This document shows, in pieces, positions 44,366-53,266 of a DNA stretch of 61,511 nt. The position numbers were made by a program, and so were the translations under genes. A model generated the notes under the pieces. The model was not told the DNA's origin. It worked only from the letters and a program-made list of their open reading frames with translations, and made no database searches. Origin of the DNA: Bacteroidales bacterium. Its GTDB lineage: Bacteria; Bacteroidota; Bacteroidia; Bacteroidales; UBA932. The stretch lies in the NCBI GenBank assembly GCA_016285215.1, contig JAEEQI010000001.1, forward strand, positions 1 to 61,511, read 5' to 3'. Position 1 is the first letter of the stretch; each line of letters starts with the position of its first letter.

Positions 44366-46891
44366 ATGAAAAACAGTATGAAAAAGATACAATTCCTGTT
44401 GGCGGCACTCCTTTTGGTGATGGGTGCCCAGCGCGCTTTTGCCTATAATTATGAAGGATTAGGGACAGAGGACGATCCGTATCTGATCAAGTCTGCGTCA
44501 GAGTGGACGCAGTTGTATAAGGATTGCTGGTATAATTCCTTTGAGGGCAAATACTTCAGGCTTGTGGCCGATATTTCGGTAATTGATGATTATTATAACG
44601 ATAACGTGATAGGCTGGTCTGCCAGTTATCCTTTTAGAGGTGTTTTTGACGGGGATGGCCACACCCTCACTTTTAAAAGTATGGCCGGTGAACAAGGCAC
44701 CGGTAGTAAGATTTTGGAGTATATGGCTCCATTCCGCTACGTGGGAGACGGCGCCGTTATCCAAAACCTGCATGTCGTAGGAATAGTACAAACATACAAG
44801 CGGTATCTGGCCGGTCTGGTGGCGCGGGCCAGCAAAAAGGTCGTTATCCGCAATTGCTGGGTAAGTACCCATGTAGATACTACCGGTCCCAGAGATTATA
44901 AGGATGCGTACAACGGGGGTATTGTAGCAGAGGCACTCGGCCCGGATTCTGACTTGACTTTGGAGAATTGCCTTTTCGATGGAAAGATGTCCGAAAAGGA
45001 CTGGGTAGACTATAGTGGCGGCCTGGTGGGAAAGGCCGACGGAAAAGTCACCCTCAGAAACTGCCTTTTTAAACCTTCAGAGGTGGATGTGACCACAACC
45101 CATTGTGCTACGCTTGTGCGGGTGGGATCCTCGGGTTCGCTCACTTTGGACAACTGCTACTATGTCACTCCTATGGGTGAACAAGAACAACAGGGAACCG
45201 ATGCTTCTACTTGGCGACCCTACGAACTGAGAGACGCTTTAGGAAAGCAGCAGTGGTACGTGGTTGGGGAAGATGTCTTTCCAATTCTGTTTGACCTGGC
45301 TTCTTTCAAAGGTGATGGAACGGAGGACTCTCCTTATTTGATAGCTTCCATTGAAAACTGGAATTATCTGATGTATCAGGTCTCTTCGGGATACTACTAT
45401 TCCGATAAGCATTTCCGGCTGACCAACAATGTGAAGATTCACAAGATGATAGGAAAGTATGACGGGGACGGTGAAGGCCAGCAAAAACCTTTCAGCGGCA
45501 CCTTGGATGGAAATGGAAAAACCTTGACCCTGGATCTTGATGGCAGCGGCAATTATATAGCACCCTTTGCCTGCATCAAGAATGCCACCATCAAGAACCT
45601 GGTCCTGGCCGGAAGCGTAAAGACTTCCGGGATGCGTCCCGCTGGCATAGCCAGTTTTGTGATGGGTGACCAAAACCTTATTGAGAACTGTAAGACCAGC
45701 TCTATCGGCATTAGTTCCACATACAATGCGGACGTCGATGCGGGCGCTTTCGTGGGCAGGGTCAATGCCAATGCGCATCTCACTATCAAAGGCTGTTGCC
45801 TGGAAGGTACTATCAGGTATAACTCCGGCTACGAAGGCGGCGGCTTTGTGGGCTTTGCGCAGGCTGGGGCCCACGTTACAGTTCAAGACTGCGTTTTTGG
45901 AATGGTCTTGCTACTGTCTACCAAGGGAAAACCGGAGAGCGATGTGTACAGTGAGCAGTATTACCTGTTTGTGGGAGGAAGTGAAGATGCAACCGTTAAC
46001 ATTACCAACTGCTATTATATGCCCTCCTTTATTCTGAACCCGTTGCTGAAAAATGGCTCTGTGAAAGCTCAGGGTATGAGGCAGTACAACATTGGTGGCA
46101 GTGACGGCGTTACGGTTAAACTGGATGGGGCGGAAACCGTTTACAACGTTTCCAAAATCACCGCTTATTCTGGGAATTACGGCATAAAAACCGATATCTT
46201 CTCATGGCCGTGGGGCGCAGAGGATAAGGATGTGAAACTGCTCCTTAGTAATCCCACGCCTGTAAAATACTATTCTGCCAATCACGGGACCCTTACCGGT
46301 ACTGAATATAGCGGTGATAATGACCACTACACCCTCAACATGAGCAAAGAAACGCTTGATTCGGACGTCACTATCGTGTACATCTCGGCTGACGGAGTGT
46401 TGTATTTGCAGGATAGTGACAGCAGCGCCGATATCATTACCAAGGAAGACGGGAAAACGCATACCGTGGTGCTGGGCCGCAAATTAAAAGGTAACGTATG
46501 GAACAGCTTCTGCGCTCCGTTTGCCATCAGTGAGACGATGGTTACCAGCGTCTTTGGTACCGGCGTGGTTGTCAAGAAGTTAACAGGCTCGTCCTTAGAG
46601 AATGGCGCCCTTTCGTTCACTTTCGAGGCGGCAACCTCCATTGAGGCCGGAAAACCCTACATCATAAAGCCTTTGGCCGATGTGGAGAATCCCCGGTTTG
46701 GAGATGTGGTCATTGACAAGAACACCACTACGACCGAAACCACAGCCGTGAAATTCATTCCCGCCATCAACCCCGTCAGCTTTACGCCCCGGGACAAGAA
46801 CATCCTCTTCTTCACCGGTGACGGCTCCATGTCCTTCCCGGCCGATGACAGTGTCCTGAAGGGCTTTCGCGCCTATATCCAACTTAAATAA
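44366..46891 (+). CDS. Large exported beta-helix-type repeat protein
   Basis: 841 residues with a signal peptide (ends QRAFA). Two long halves each open with a repeated unit: GLGTEDDPYLIKSASEWTQL (near 29) and GDGTEDSPYLIASIENWNYL (near 315). GLUG-like motifs follow (FRGVFDGDGHTLTF, FSGTLDGNGKTLTLDLDG, AGLVAR, GGLVGKADG), suggesting a right-handed beta-helix. The C-terminal ~140 residues (NVWNSFCAPFAISE, AGKPYIIKPLADVEN) form a domain common at the end of Bacteroidota surface proteins. Likely a surface adhesin or binding protein. A strong terminator follows. Confidence 0.8.
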   Translation: MKNSMKKIQFLLAALLLVMGAQRAFAYNYEGLGTEDDPYLIKSASEWTQLYKDCWYNSFEGKYFRLVADISVIDDYYNDNVIGWSASYPFRGVFDGDGHTLTFKSMAGEQGTGSKILEYMAPFRYVGDGAVIQNLHVVGIVQTYKRYLAGLVARASKKVVIRNCWVSTHVDTTGPRDYKDAYNGGIVAEALGPDSDLTLENCLFDGKMSEKDWVDYSGGLVGKADGKVTLRNCLFKPSEVDVTTTHCATLVRVGSSGSLTLDNCYYVTPMGEQEQQGTDASTWRPYELRDALGKQQWYVVGEDVFPILFDLASFKGDGTEDSPYLIASIENWNYLMYQVSSGYYYSDKHFRLTNNVKIHKMIGKYDGDGEGQQKPFSGTLDGNGKTLTLDLDGSGNYIAPFACIKNATIKNLVLAGSVKTSGMRPAGIASFVMGDQNLIENCKTSSIGISSTYNADVDAGAFVGRVNANAHLTIKGCCLEGTIRYNSGYEGGGFVGFAQAGAHVTVQDCVFGMVLLLSTKGKPESDVYSEQYYLFVGGSEDATVNITNCYYMPSFILNPLLKNGSVKAQGMRQYNIGGSDGVTVKLDGAETVYNVSKITAYSGNYGIKTDIFSWPWGAEDKDVKLLLSNPTPVKYYSANHGTLTGTEYSGDNDHYTLNMSKETLDSDVTIVYISADGVLYLQDSDSSADIITKEDGKTHTVVLGRKLKGNVWNSFCAPFAISETMVTSVFGTGVVVKKLTGSSLENGALSFTFEAATSIEAGKPYIIKPLADVENPRFGDVVIDKNTTTTETTAVKFIPAINPVSFTPRDKNILFFTGDGSMSFPADDSVLKGFRAYIQLK

Positions 46892-46908
46892 ATAAACGGT
46901 ATTAAACG

Positions 46909-46940
46909 AAAAAAACCAGGCTTTTCAGCCTGGTTTTTTT
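46909..46940. terminator. Bidirectional terminator between the repeat-protein operon and tRNA-Leu
   Basis: Stem with core CCAGGCT/AGCCTGG, loop TTTC, and A/T runs on both sides, so it can end the plus-strand operon and the minus-strand tRNA-Leu. Confidence 0.92.
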
Positions 46941-46941
46941 G

Positions 46942-47024
46942 TGCGGATGAGAAGAGTCGAACTTCCACGGGCTAATGCCCACCACCCCCTCAAAGTGGCG
47001 TGTCTACCATTTCACCACATCCGC
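46942..47024 (-). tRNA. tRNA-Leu (anticodon GAG)
   Basis: 83 nt on the minus strand. The acceptor GCGGATG pairs with CATCCGC, with discriminator A. The anticodon stem CCACT/GGTGG encloses loop TTGAGGG, giving GAG. The variable arm TGGGCATTAGCCCG is long, as in class II tRNAs. CCA is not encoded. Confidence 0.95.
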
Positions 47025-47039
47025 AAGAGTTTGGGACTG

Positions 47040-47070
47040 CAAAGATAAGACACATTTTTGAAATCCCAAA
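47040..47070 (-). promoter_or_regulatory. Promoter of tRNA-Leu
   Basis: The minus-strand -7 box TATCTTTG (47047-47040) is 15 nt before the tRNA. A TTTG at 47070-47067 lies 19 nt upstream of it and fits the -33 element. Confidence 0.7.
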
Positions 47071-47086
47071 ACTTTTGAGCAAATAT

Positions 47087-47668
47087 TTACAATCCGCGTA
47101 TAAACTGGGCCCGGGAAGGTGCGCCGTCAAAGTGCATAAGGCATCCGTCCTTCTTGCCTTCATTGTTGTAAACAATCATAGACAGACGGCCAAACAGGTA
47201 GTCCCAACCGGTAGTGGTACCCATTGCCTTGTAAGTAATGGCGCCCAGGCTTTCGAAGGAGCAGCGGTAGCCCTCGCGCTCGGTACGGGTGCCGGTAATG
47301 ATGACATCCCAGTCGGCGTGCTCTTCCTCGTTCAGTTTTGTGGCCGACATAGTGAAGACGGTCTGGTAGGACTTGTCGTCAAAAGCGAAGGGTCCTTTGA
47401 AATTGAGATGCCAGACATTCTCTTCGGCCTGTACAATCTGCATTCCGGTGAAGCGGCTGGCCCAGGTGATTTCCGTCTTACCCATCTGGCAGGCAATCTC
47501 AAGGTCTTCCAGGGCTCCGGCTATGAGGTCGTCGGCTATATGCATCATATATTCTCCTCCAGGAGAGTAGTAGTAATAGTCGTAGTCTCCTCCAACAATG
47601 TCAGCGCCTTTTGAGCAGGAACTCAGAGCCAGCACGGCGGCGGCAAACAGATATATGATCTTTTTCAT
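47087..47668 (-). CDS. Hypothetical lipoprotein
   Basis: 193 residues, not recognized. The signal peptide ends LALSSC, followed by a Tyr-rich stretch (DYDYYYYSPGGEY). The mature part is beta-rich. It lies 12 bp after the beta-barrel protein gene on the same strand, so the two are probably co-transcribed and may act together at the outer membrane. Confidence 0.75.
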   Translation of the reverse strand: MKKIIYLFAAAVLALSSCSKGADIVGGDYDYYYYSPGGEYMMHIADDLIAGALEDLEIACQMGKTEITWASRFTGMQIVQAEENVWHLNFKGPFAFDDKSYQTVFTMSATKLNEEEHADWDVIITGTRTEREGYRCSFESLGAITYKAMGTTTGWDYLFGRLSMIVYNNEGKKDGCLMHFDGAPSRAQFIRGL

Positions 47669-47680
47669 AACTCTCATCTT

Positions 47681-48235
47681 TTAAAATCTGAAACCAATTC
47701 CAATTCGGCCTCCTTTGACCACGCTGCCATAGACCAGCTCTGCGGTGCCGTAAACGCGCTGACCGGCCCACTCGCAACCGATGGGGACCAGATCATAGGC
47801 AAAGCGGGTAGCGTACTTAGGGGCAACGGAAACGCCCAGAGCCACCTTTCCGTAAAGACGGAAATGGGCCGAACTGGGTATACGCATCTTGACCTCCGGA
47901 AGGAAGCTGAACATATTGCGCATATAGGTATCATAATTACTGTCAATCCGGGTCAGGGTCCTGACTTCCAGACTGTTGTAATGAAGCTGGGCGCCCACGC
48001 TAAGCCATTTGAGCACGGCGTAATTGTAATCCAGCGTGAAGACCGGGCCTGTGGAAATCTGAGTCTGAGGCTCATACAGGGCGTAGAGGTCCGAGGAATA
48101 GTCCGGCGCCACCTTGTAGTTTAAGAACTGGGAATTGTAACCACCAATGAACAGGTTCAATTCGTGGGGACGTTCCTGGGCTGCAGCGGTGCCGCAAAAC
48201 ACCAGGACAGATAGGGTAATCAATAACTTTTTCAT
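47681..48235 (-). CDS. Outer-membrane beta-barrel protein, porin-like
   Basis: 184 residues from the ATG at 48235. A signal peptide (ends GTAAAQ) is followed by alternating hydrophobic/polar strands and a C-terminal aromatic residue (RIGIGFRF), as in small 8-strand outer-membrane barrels. No specific ligand or family is recognized. The upstream in-frame ATG at 48280 is not used here because it would put 15 polar residues before the signal peptide. Confidence 0.75.
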   Translation of the reverse strand: MKKLLITLSVLVFCGTAAAQERPHELNLFIGGYNSQFLNYKVAPDYSSDLYALYEPQTQISTGPVFTLDYNYAVLKWLSVGAQLHYNSLEVRTLTRIDSNYDTYMRNMFSFLPEVKMRIPSSAHFRLYGKVALGVSVAPKYATRFAYDLVPIGCEWAGQRVYGTAELVYGSVVKGGRIGIGFRF

Positions 48236-48310
48236 AGCATTAATAAGATGCAGGGAAGGGCCGATTCGTGGCATCTGCAAAAAAAATATCGTAGATAAAA
48301 ATATTTTTGC

Positions 48311-48318
48311 TATCTTTG
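48311..48318 (+). promoter_or_regulatory. -7 box of rpsP-rimM
   Basis: TATCTTTG, 62 nt before the rpsP ATG, in an AT-rich segment. The leader is long enough for regulation, but no structure stands out. Confidence 0.6.
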
Positions 48319-48380
48319 CGAGCTTTCACGAGTTGGGAGCAATACGCAAATTATTAATTATTTAAAACAACAGATTCACA

Positions 48381-48962
48381 ATGGCTGTTAAAATCAGACT
48401 TCAGCGCCACGGTAAGAAGAATTTCGCATTCTTCCACATTGTTGTGGCCGATTCCCGCGCACCGCGCGACGGTAAGTTCATCGAGCAGATTGGATCCTAC
48501 AACCCCAACACCAACCCTGCTACCATCGTTCTGGATGGTGACAAGGCTCTGGCTTGGCTCAAGGTAGGTGCCCAGCCCACGCTGGTTGCTCGCCGCATTC
48601 TCTCCTACGAAGGTGTTCTCCTTCGCAAGCACCTGTCCGAGGGTGTTGTCAAGGGTGCCCTGACCGAGGCCCAGGCCGACGCCAAATTCGCCGCTTGGAA
48701 AGAGGAGCGCGACAAGAAGATCGCCGACAAGAAGGCCGGCATCAAGAACGAGGAGATTGCTAAGGCTAAGGCCGCCAAGGCCGCCGAGGTAGAGGTGAAC
48801 GAAGCCCGTGCCAAGGCCATCGCCGCCAAGAAGGCAGAGGCCGAAGAAGCTGCCCGCAAGGCTGCTGAGGAAGCTGCCGCTGAGGCTGCTCCCGCCGCCG
48901 AGGAAGCTCCTGCCGCCGAAGAGGCCGCTGCAGAACCCGCCGAGGCTCCCGCCGCAGAGTAA
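48381..48962 (+). CDS. rpsP: 30S ribosomal protein bS16 with long C-terminal extension
   Basis: Small-subunit protein needed for 30S assembly. Residues 1-80 are canonical bS16 ([29 protein letters not shown]). Residues ~90-193 form a Lys/Ala/Glu-rich helical tail, longer than the usual ~85-residue protein; such tails are known in Bacteroidota. rimM follows 1 bp after the stop. Confidence 0.96.
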   Translation: MAVKIRLQRHGKKNFAFFHIVVADSRAPRDGKFIEQIGSYNPNTNPATIVLDGDKALAWLKVGAQPTLVARRILSYEGVLLRKHLSEGVVKGALTEAQADAKFAAWKEERDKKIADKKAGIKNEEIAKAKAAKAAEVEVNEARAKAIAAKKAEAEEAARKAAEEAAAEAAPAAEEAPAAEEAAAEPAEAPAAE

Positions 48963-48963
48963 A

Positions 48964-49449
48964 ATGCTCCGCATTGGCAAGGTTCTCAAGTCCAACGGGA
49001 CGGATGGAGGGCTCATTCTGAGCTTCTTCGACATCTTACCCGAGGATATTGACCTTCAGGAACCGGTATTCATCGAATTCGATGGATTACCGGTTCCTTT
49101 CTATTTTGAATCTTTCACCCCCAAGGGCAGCAACCGCGCACTGGTGCAGATTACCGGAGTCCGCAACCTCAAGGACGCCGATGAACTCACCGGAGCCGAC
49201 GTGTATGCAGACTACTTTGAGGAAGACGAAGCGGAAGGCTTCACCGGCTGGGCCGTCCTGAACGAGGATGGCGTAAAGGTTGGAGAGGTCTTTGACTTTG
49301 AGGACATTCCCGGCAACACCTGCCTCTGGGTCAAACGTCCCGACGGAACCGAGGTTCTCCTCCCCTTCCACCAAGATCTCGTTGTTTCCGTAGACGAAAA
49401 AAAGCATATCCTGACCCTCATCATCCCCGAGGGCATCCTTGACTTATAA
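48964..49449 (+). CDS. rimM: Ribosome maturation factor RimM
   Basis: 161 residues; binds uS19 and helps 30S head assembly. The N-terminal RimM beta-barrel (IGKVLKSNGTDGGLILSFF) and a C-terminal PRC-barrel (GWAVLNEDGVKVGEVFDFEDIPGN, VLLPFHQDLV) are both present. The ATG at 48964 is 1 bp after rpsP, the usual pairing. TrmD and rplS, often next, are absent; a GH2 gene follows instead. Confidence 0.94.
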   Translation: MLRIGKVLKSNGTDGGLILSFFDILPEDIDLQEPVFIEFDGLPVPFYFESFTPKGSNRALVQITGVRNLKDADELTGADVYADYFEEDEAEGFTGWAVLNEDGVKVGEVFDFEDIPGNTCLWVKRPDGTEVLLPFHQDLVVSVDEKKHILTLIIPEGILDL

Positions 49450-49466
49450 CCAACTTAGCACACATT

Positions 49467-51926
49467 ATGAAACGCTTGTCCCTTTTCCTGGTTCTTGCGC
49501 TTGCTGCAGCTTGCGGCACCCCCACCACCCCTGATGTTAAACTTACCCGCTGGCAGATGCAGCAGGCCGGCAGCTCCACCGTTTATGACGTAAAAGTCCC
49601 CACCACGGTGGCCGGCGCCCTCAATGCCGCCGGAGAATTTGGCGAGAACCCGCTGGACGAGCTCAACTTCTTTGACCTGGACAAAACCCAGTTTGACAGC
49701 ACCTGGACCTTCACCACGGAATTCGAAGGCCGGGAAGGCTATCAGATCCTCAAGATGGGCGGCATTGGCTATTCGGCCGATATCGTACTCAACGGCACCC
49801 TGGTAGCCAGCGCAGACACCACGCTGGGCGTATTCTCCGTACGCGAATGGGATGTTACCCCGCTGGTGCAGAAGCACAACAAGCTGGAGGTTCGTACGCA
49901 CAAGTCCCCCTGGGGCAGCCTCAACCACGGCTTCGTGGACTGGAATCCGCACGCCCTGGACGAGTTTATGGGCATTGTGGCCCCGGTCACGCTCATCAAC
50001 ACCCCGGACGTGGAAATCCAGGATGTATATGTAAAGCCTGAACTTTCCGAAGACCTGACCCAGGCTGCCATTGTGGTTACCACCACCCTGGTCAACCGCA
50101 GCAGCAAGGCCGTAAGCGGTATGCTCAGAGGCCGGTACGAGGGCGGCCGTTTCTACCAGAACGTTTCCCTGCAGCCCGGACAGACCGTGACCGTGCAGAA
50201 GCGTGAGAAAGTGGAGAGCCCCCGCATCTGGTGGACCTATGATATGGGAACCCCGGAACTCTATCACCTGGAGATGTCCTTTGGAAAATCCCATAAGAAA
50301 GATGTCCGCTTCGGCCTCCGCAGCATAACCGGAGACCTGGATTCGCTGGGACACCGTCAGTTTGTGCTCAACGGCCAGAAGATCCTTTTCAAGGCCGCCG
50401 GCTGGACGGACGATATGTTTATGCAGGACACCCCTGAAAGCATCCTCAATCAGCTTAAGCTGGTCCGCAATATGGGCCTCAACGGCATCCGCTTTGAGAA
50501 CATCTGGGGCCTGGACGACACCGTGTACGACTACTGCGACTCCCTGGGCATCCTCAACCTCGTGGGCTGGAGCTGCCTGTGGGAATGGCCCGGTCAGTGC
50601 GGTCTTCCCGGAGACCCCAAGTACGGCTGCATTATGGGTGAAGAACTGGAAGACCTGGCCGTCCGCTACTTCCACGACCAACTCATCCGCCTGCGCAACC
50701 ATCCGGCCATCATCGGCTGGCTCACCGGCTCCGATATGCTTCCCAACCCTACCCTGGAAGCACGATACCTGGAGCTTTACAACAACCTGGAATATCGGCC
50801 CTATATCTGCTCTGCAGCCAATCGCACCAGCACCCTCTCCGGCCCTTCCGGCACCAAGATGGAAGGCCCTTACGAGTATGTGGCTCCGGATTACTGGTAC
50901 ATTGACAAGCGTCTGGGCGGCGCCTACGGTTTCAACACCGAGACCGGCATTGGTATGAACATCCCCCAGATGGAGAACGTGCGCCGAATGATTGGCGAGG
51001 AGAACCTCTGGCCCGTCACCGGTGAGGTCTGGAGCAAGCACTGCGTAAGAGGAAAGCAGATGAACCCTTCCACTATGCTGGGTGTGATTGCCGGCGAGTA
51101 CGGTGCCGCCAACGATGTGGAGGACTTCGTGCGCAAGGCCCAGGCAGCCGACTACGACGGCACCCGCGCTATGTTCGAGGCCTTCCGCTGCCACATTGAC
51201 CACGCCACCGGCATTGTCCAGTGGATGCTCAACAGCGCCTGGCCGTCCCTCTACTGGCAGCTCTACGACTGGTATATGGCCCCTACCGCCGGCTACTACG
51301 GTACCCAGGCAGCCCTGGCCCCCTACCAGCTCATCTATAACTACGGAGAGCACGCCGTATACGCCGTGAACGACGCTATGCCGGCCGCCGTATACGATGC
51401 CACGATGCGGGTCTTCGGCCCGGATTCCAAGCTCATCCGCACGGAAGAGGCTACCGCCCAGATGAACCCCCGCAAACCCTTCAAGTTGTTTGAGGACATC
51501 GAAGGCCCCTGCTTCCTGGATCTGGAACTCAAGCTGGGAGACGAGGACACCGTGGCCCACAACTTCTATTGCATCCCCGCCAAGGACAATGTCTACGACT
51601 GGGAAAAGAGCAACTGGTTCATCTCCCCCATCAAGGAATACGGTGACCTCTCGTTTGTGACCGCCCTGCCGGAAGCCAAGCTCTCCATGGAGGTAGCACA
51701 GGCCCCGGAAGGCTTCTTCGTGACCCTCACCAATAACTCCGAAGTCATTGCCTACCAGAACATCCTCAAGGCACTGGACGAAAAAGGACAGCTGATTCCA
51801 GCCGTCCTTTGGTCCGATAATTTCTTTGCGCTTATTCCGGGAGAGAGCCGTACCGTTCTGTGCACCGTGCCCGAAGGCTACCAGGTGGCCCAGTGGGGCT
51901 TCTCCGGTTGGAACGGAGTTCTCTAG
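49467..51926 (+). CDS. GH2 glycosidase, exo-beta-D-glucosaminidase-like
   Basis: 819 residues with a lipoprotein signal (ALAAACGTP). A GH2 N-terminal sugar-binding beta-sandwich, an Ig-like domain and a TIM barrel follow in order. In place of the usual NE acid/base pair the barrel shows WLTGSD, as in exo-beta-glucosaminidases where Asp is the acid; the nucleophile Glu is in FNTETGIG. This points to chitosan-type or amino-sugar-containing substrates, but a mannosidase-like role is possible. It follows rimM with no clear promoter. Its stop shares CTAG with the convergent DUF975 gene. Confidence 0.82.
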   Translation: MKRLSLFLVLALAAACGTPTTPDVKLTRWQMQQAGSSTVYDVKVPTTVAGALNAAGEFGENPLDELNFFDLDKTQFDSTWTFTTEFEGREGYQILKMGGIGYSADIVLNGTLVASADTTLGVFSVREWDVTPLVQKHNKLEVRTHKSPWGSLNHGFVDWNPHALDEFMGIVAPVTLINTPDVEIQDVYVKPELSEDLTQAAIVVTTTLVNRSSKAVSGMLRGRYEGGRFYQNVSLQPGQTVTVQKREKVESPRIWWTYDMGTPELYHLEMSFGKSHKKDVRFGLRSITGDLDSLGHRQFVLNGQKILFKAAGWTDDMFMQDTPESILNQLKLVRNMGLNGIRFENIWGLDDTVYDYCDSLGILNLVGWSCLWEWPGQCGLPGDPKYGCIMGEELEDLAVRYFHDQLIRLRNHPAIIGWLTGSDMLPNPTLEARYLELYNNLEYRPYICSAANRTSTLSGPSGTKMEGPYEYVAPDYWYIDKRLGGAYGFNTETGIGMNIPQMENVRRMIGEENLWPVTGEVWSKHCVRGKQMNPSTMLGVIAGEYGAANDVEDFVRKAQAADYDGTRAMFEAFRCHIDHATGIVQWMLNSAWPSLYWQLYDWYMAPTAGYYGTQAALAPYQLIYNYGEHAVYAVNDAMPAAVYDATMRVFGPDSKLIRTEEATAQMNPRKPFKLFEDIEGPCFLDLELKLGDEDTVAHNFYCIPAKDNVYDWEKSNWFISPIKEYGDLSFVTALPEAKLSMEVAQAPEGFFVTLTNNSEVIAYQNILKALDEKGQLIPAVLWSDNFFALIPGESRTVLCTVPEGYQVAQWGFSGWNGVL

Positions 51927-52648
51927 TCTAATCCTCCGTTTACGGCATATTCGGCCTTTACTTCCTCGTAAAAGGCCGCTTCTGCCGTTTGGACATAAGG
52001 GGCCAGCCACAGGAAGCCGATACCGCAGGTGATAACGCAGAGGATGGCCCAGCCAATGAAGCTCAGGTACAGCCAGAAGAGGTCAAACTTGTGACCCTTC
52101 ATCATCATACGGCTGCGGTGAATGGCTTCTACGGGAGTGAGCTCCGGATATTCGTCCAGGATAAAGGGCGTCATAGCGTAGGAGAAAGCCTTGACAATGC
52201 CGGGGATGATGAAAAGGAGGCTCCAGAAGAAGGTCAGGAGGCTCATCCAGACCATACCTCCAATCTTGCGCCAATAGTTGCTGAAGTTGAACGTGTTACC
52301 AATGATATTGGTATCCAGATTGACCAGCAGCTTGCGGAAGGCATTGATAAATCCCACTTCCAGAGGAAGGAGCAGAAAGATTTCCACCAGAAGGTAAAGG
52401 GACGAAGTACCGTTGGACTGCCTCTGAAGGTCTGCGAACTCCGGATCCGAGGCCATGGAAACCATATCCGAAACAGAGGTGTAGGAATAGCCCTCCATAA
52501 AGTTCTGGAGCTGGTAAGAAGTGTAAACGGCGGGGCTGGAGAAGAACACTGCAATTAAAGCAATGACCAGAGTGGCCAGCACAGCCTTACCCCAATTTCC
52601 GCGCAGGGCGGTCAGGGCCGAGTCCTTAAAATAGGTGTTGCTTTTCAT
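51923..52648 (-). CDS. DUF975-family membrane protein
   Basis: 241 residues with about six membrane helices. The N-terminus KDSALTALRGNWGKAVLATLVI is characteristic of DUF975 (YciC-like), proteins of unknown function. The ATG at 52648 follows the -7 box at 52670-52677; an in-frame ATG at 52672 lies within it. Its last codons overlap the GH2 stop on the other strand. Confidence 0.85.
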   Translation of the reverse strand: MKSNTYFKDSALTALRGNWGKAVLATLVIALIAVFFSSPAVYTSYQLQNFMEGYSYTSVSDMVSMASDPEFADLQRQSNGTSSLYLLVEIFLLLPLEVGFINAFRKLLVNLDTNIIGNTFNFSNYWRKIGGMVWMSLLTFFWSLLFIIPGIVKAFSYAMTPFILDEYPELTPVEAIHRSRMMMKGHKFDLFWLYLSFIGWAILCVITCGIGFLWLAPYVQTAEAAFYEEVKAEYAVNGGLD

Positions 52649-52669
52649 CTTTCTGTATATTTTTATTGA

Positions 52670-52677
52670 CAAATATA
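52670..52677 (-). promoter_or_regulatory. -7 box of the DUF975 gene
   Basis: TATATTTG on the minus strand, 21 nt before the ATG at 52648. The intergenic gap is shared with the divergent lemA-like gene. Confidence 0.6.
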
Positions 52678-52718
52678 CACTTTTTTCGGATATTTGTATG
52701 AATAAACACTATTAAGCT

Positions 52719-53264
52719 ATGACTCTCATCATCGTTATCGCCATTGTCGCCATTCTGGTTTTATGGGTCATTTCTGTCCAGAACAGACTCGTCAAGAGCG
52801 ACGAACTTTGCAACAACGCCCTCAAGCAAATCAACGTACAGCAAGTAAGCCGTTACGACGCCTTGCAGGCCCTGGTCAAGCTCACCCGAGAGTACGCCTC
52901 CTATGAGGCCGATACCCTCCAGAAGGTTGTCGATGCCCGTAAGATCACCTCTTCGCCCGCTCCTACCCCGGCCGAGATTGACGCCAACGAGCAGGCCCTG
53001 AAGGAGATTTCGGCCAAACTCATTGCCGTGGCCGAAGCCTACCCCGACCTCAAGGCCAACCAGAACTACCAGCAGACTATGCAGAGCATCCAGACCTACG
53101 AAGAGAACGTACGCCTGGCCCGAATGACCTTCAACGATACCGTAACCCGCTTCAACCAGCAGGTGCGCGTGTTCCCGGCTTCCCTCATTGCCGGTATGCT
53201 GGGCTTCTCCAAGAGAGATTATCTGGCCGAAGACACTACTAAAAAGGATTACCCTACGATTTAA
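52719..53264 (+). CDS. LemA family protein
   Basis: 181 residues. An N-terminal membrane helix (1-20) is followed by the LemA helical bundle: VKSDELCNNALKQINVQQVSRYDALQALVKL, then AYPDLKANQNYQQTMQSIQTYEENVRLAR and FNDTVTRFNQQVRVFPASL. The role in bacteria is unclear. LemA genes are often next to TPM or DUF2207 genes, as here: the DUF2207 gene starts 2 bp downstream. Confidence 0.94.
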   Translation: MTLIIVIAIVAILVLWVISVQNRLVKSDELCNNALKQINVQQVSRYDALQALVKLTREYASYEADTLQKVVDARKITSSPAPTPAEIDANEQALKEISAKLIAVAEAYPDLKANQNYQQTMQSIQTYEENVRLARMTFNDTVTRFNQQVRVFPASLIAGMLGFSKRDYLAEDTTKKDYPTI

Positions 53265-53266
53265 CG

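Noticed and set aside
48640..48960. Ala/Glu-rich tail of bS16 as a frameshift or fusion
   Set aside because: Such tails are common in Bacteroidota bS16; the frame is continuous into the stop and rimM follows normally.
51923..51926. Overlapping stop codons of convergent genes (shared CTAG)
   Set aside because: Convergent 3' overlaps of a few bases are frequent; the same occurs at 56279-56282. No special meaning is inferred.
49455..52010. 851-codon minus-strand frame opposite the GH2 gene
   Set aside because: Covers the whole GH2 gene and overlaps the start of DUF975; no recognizable domain.
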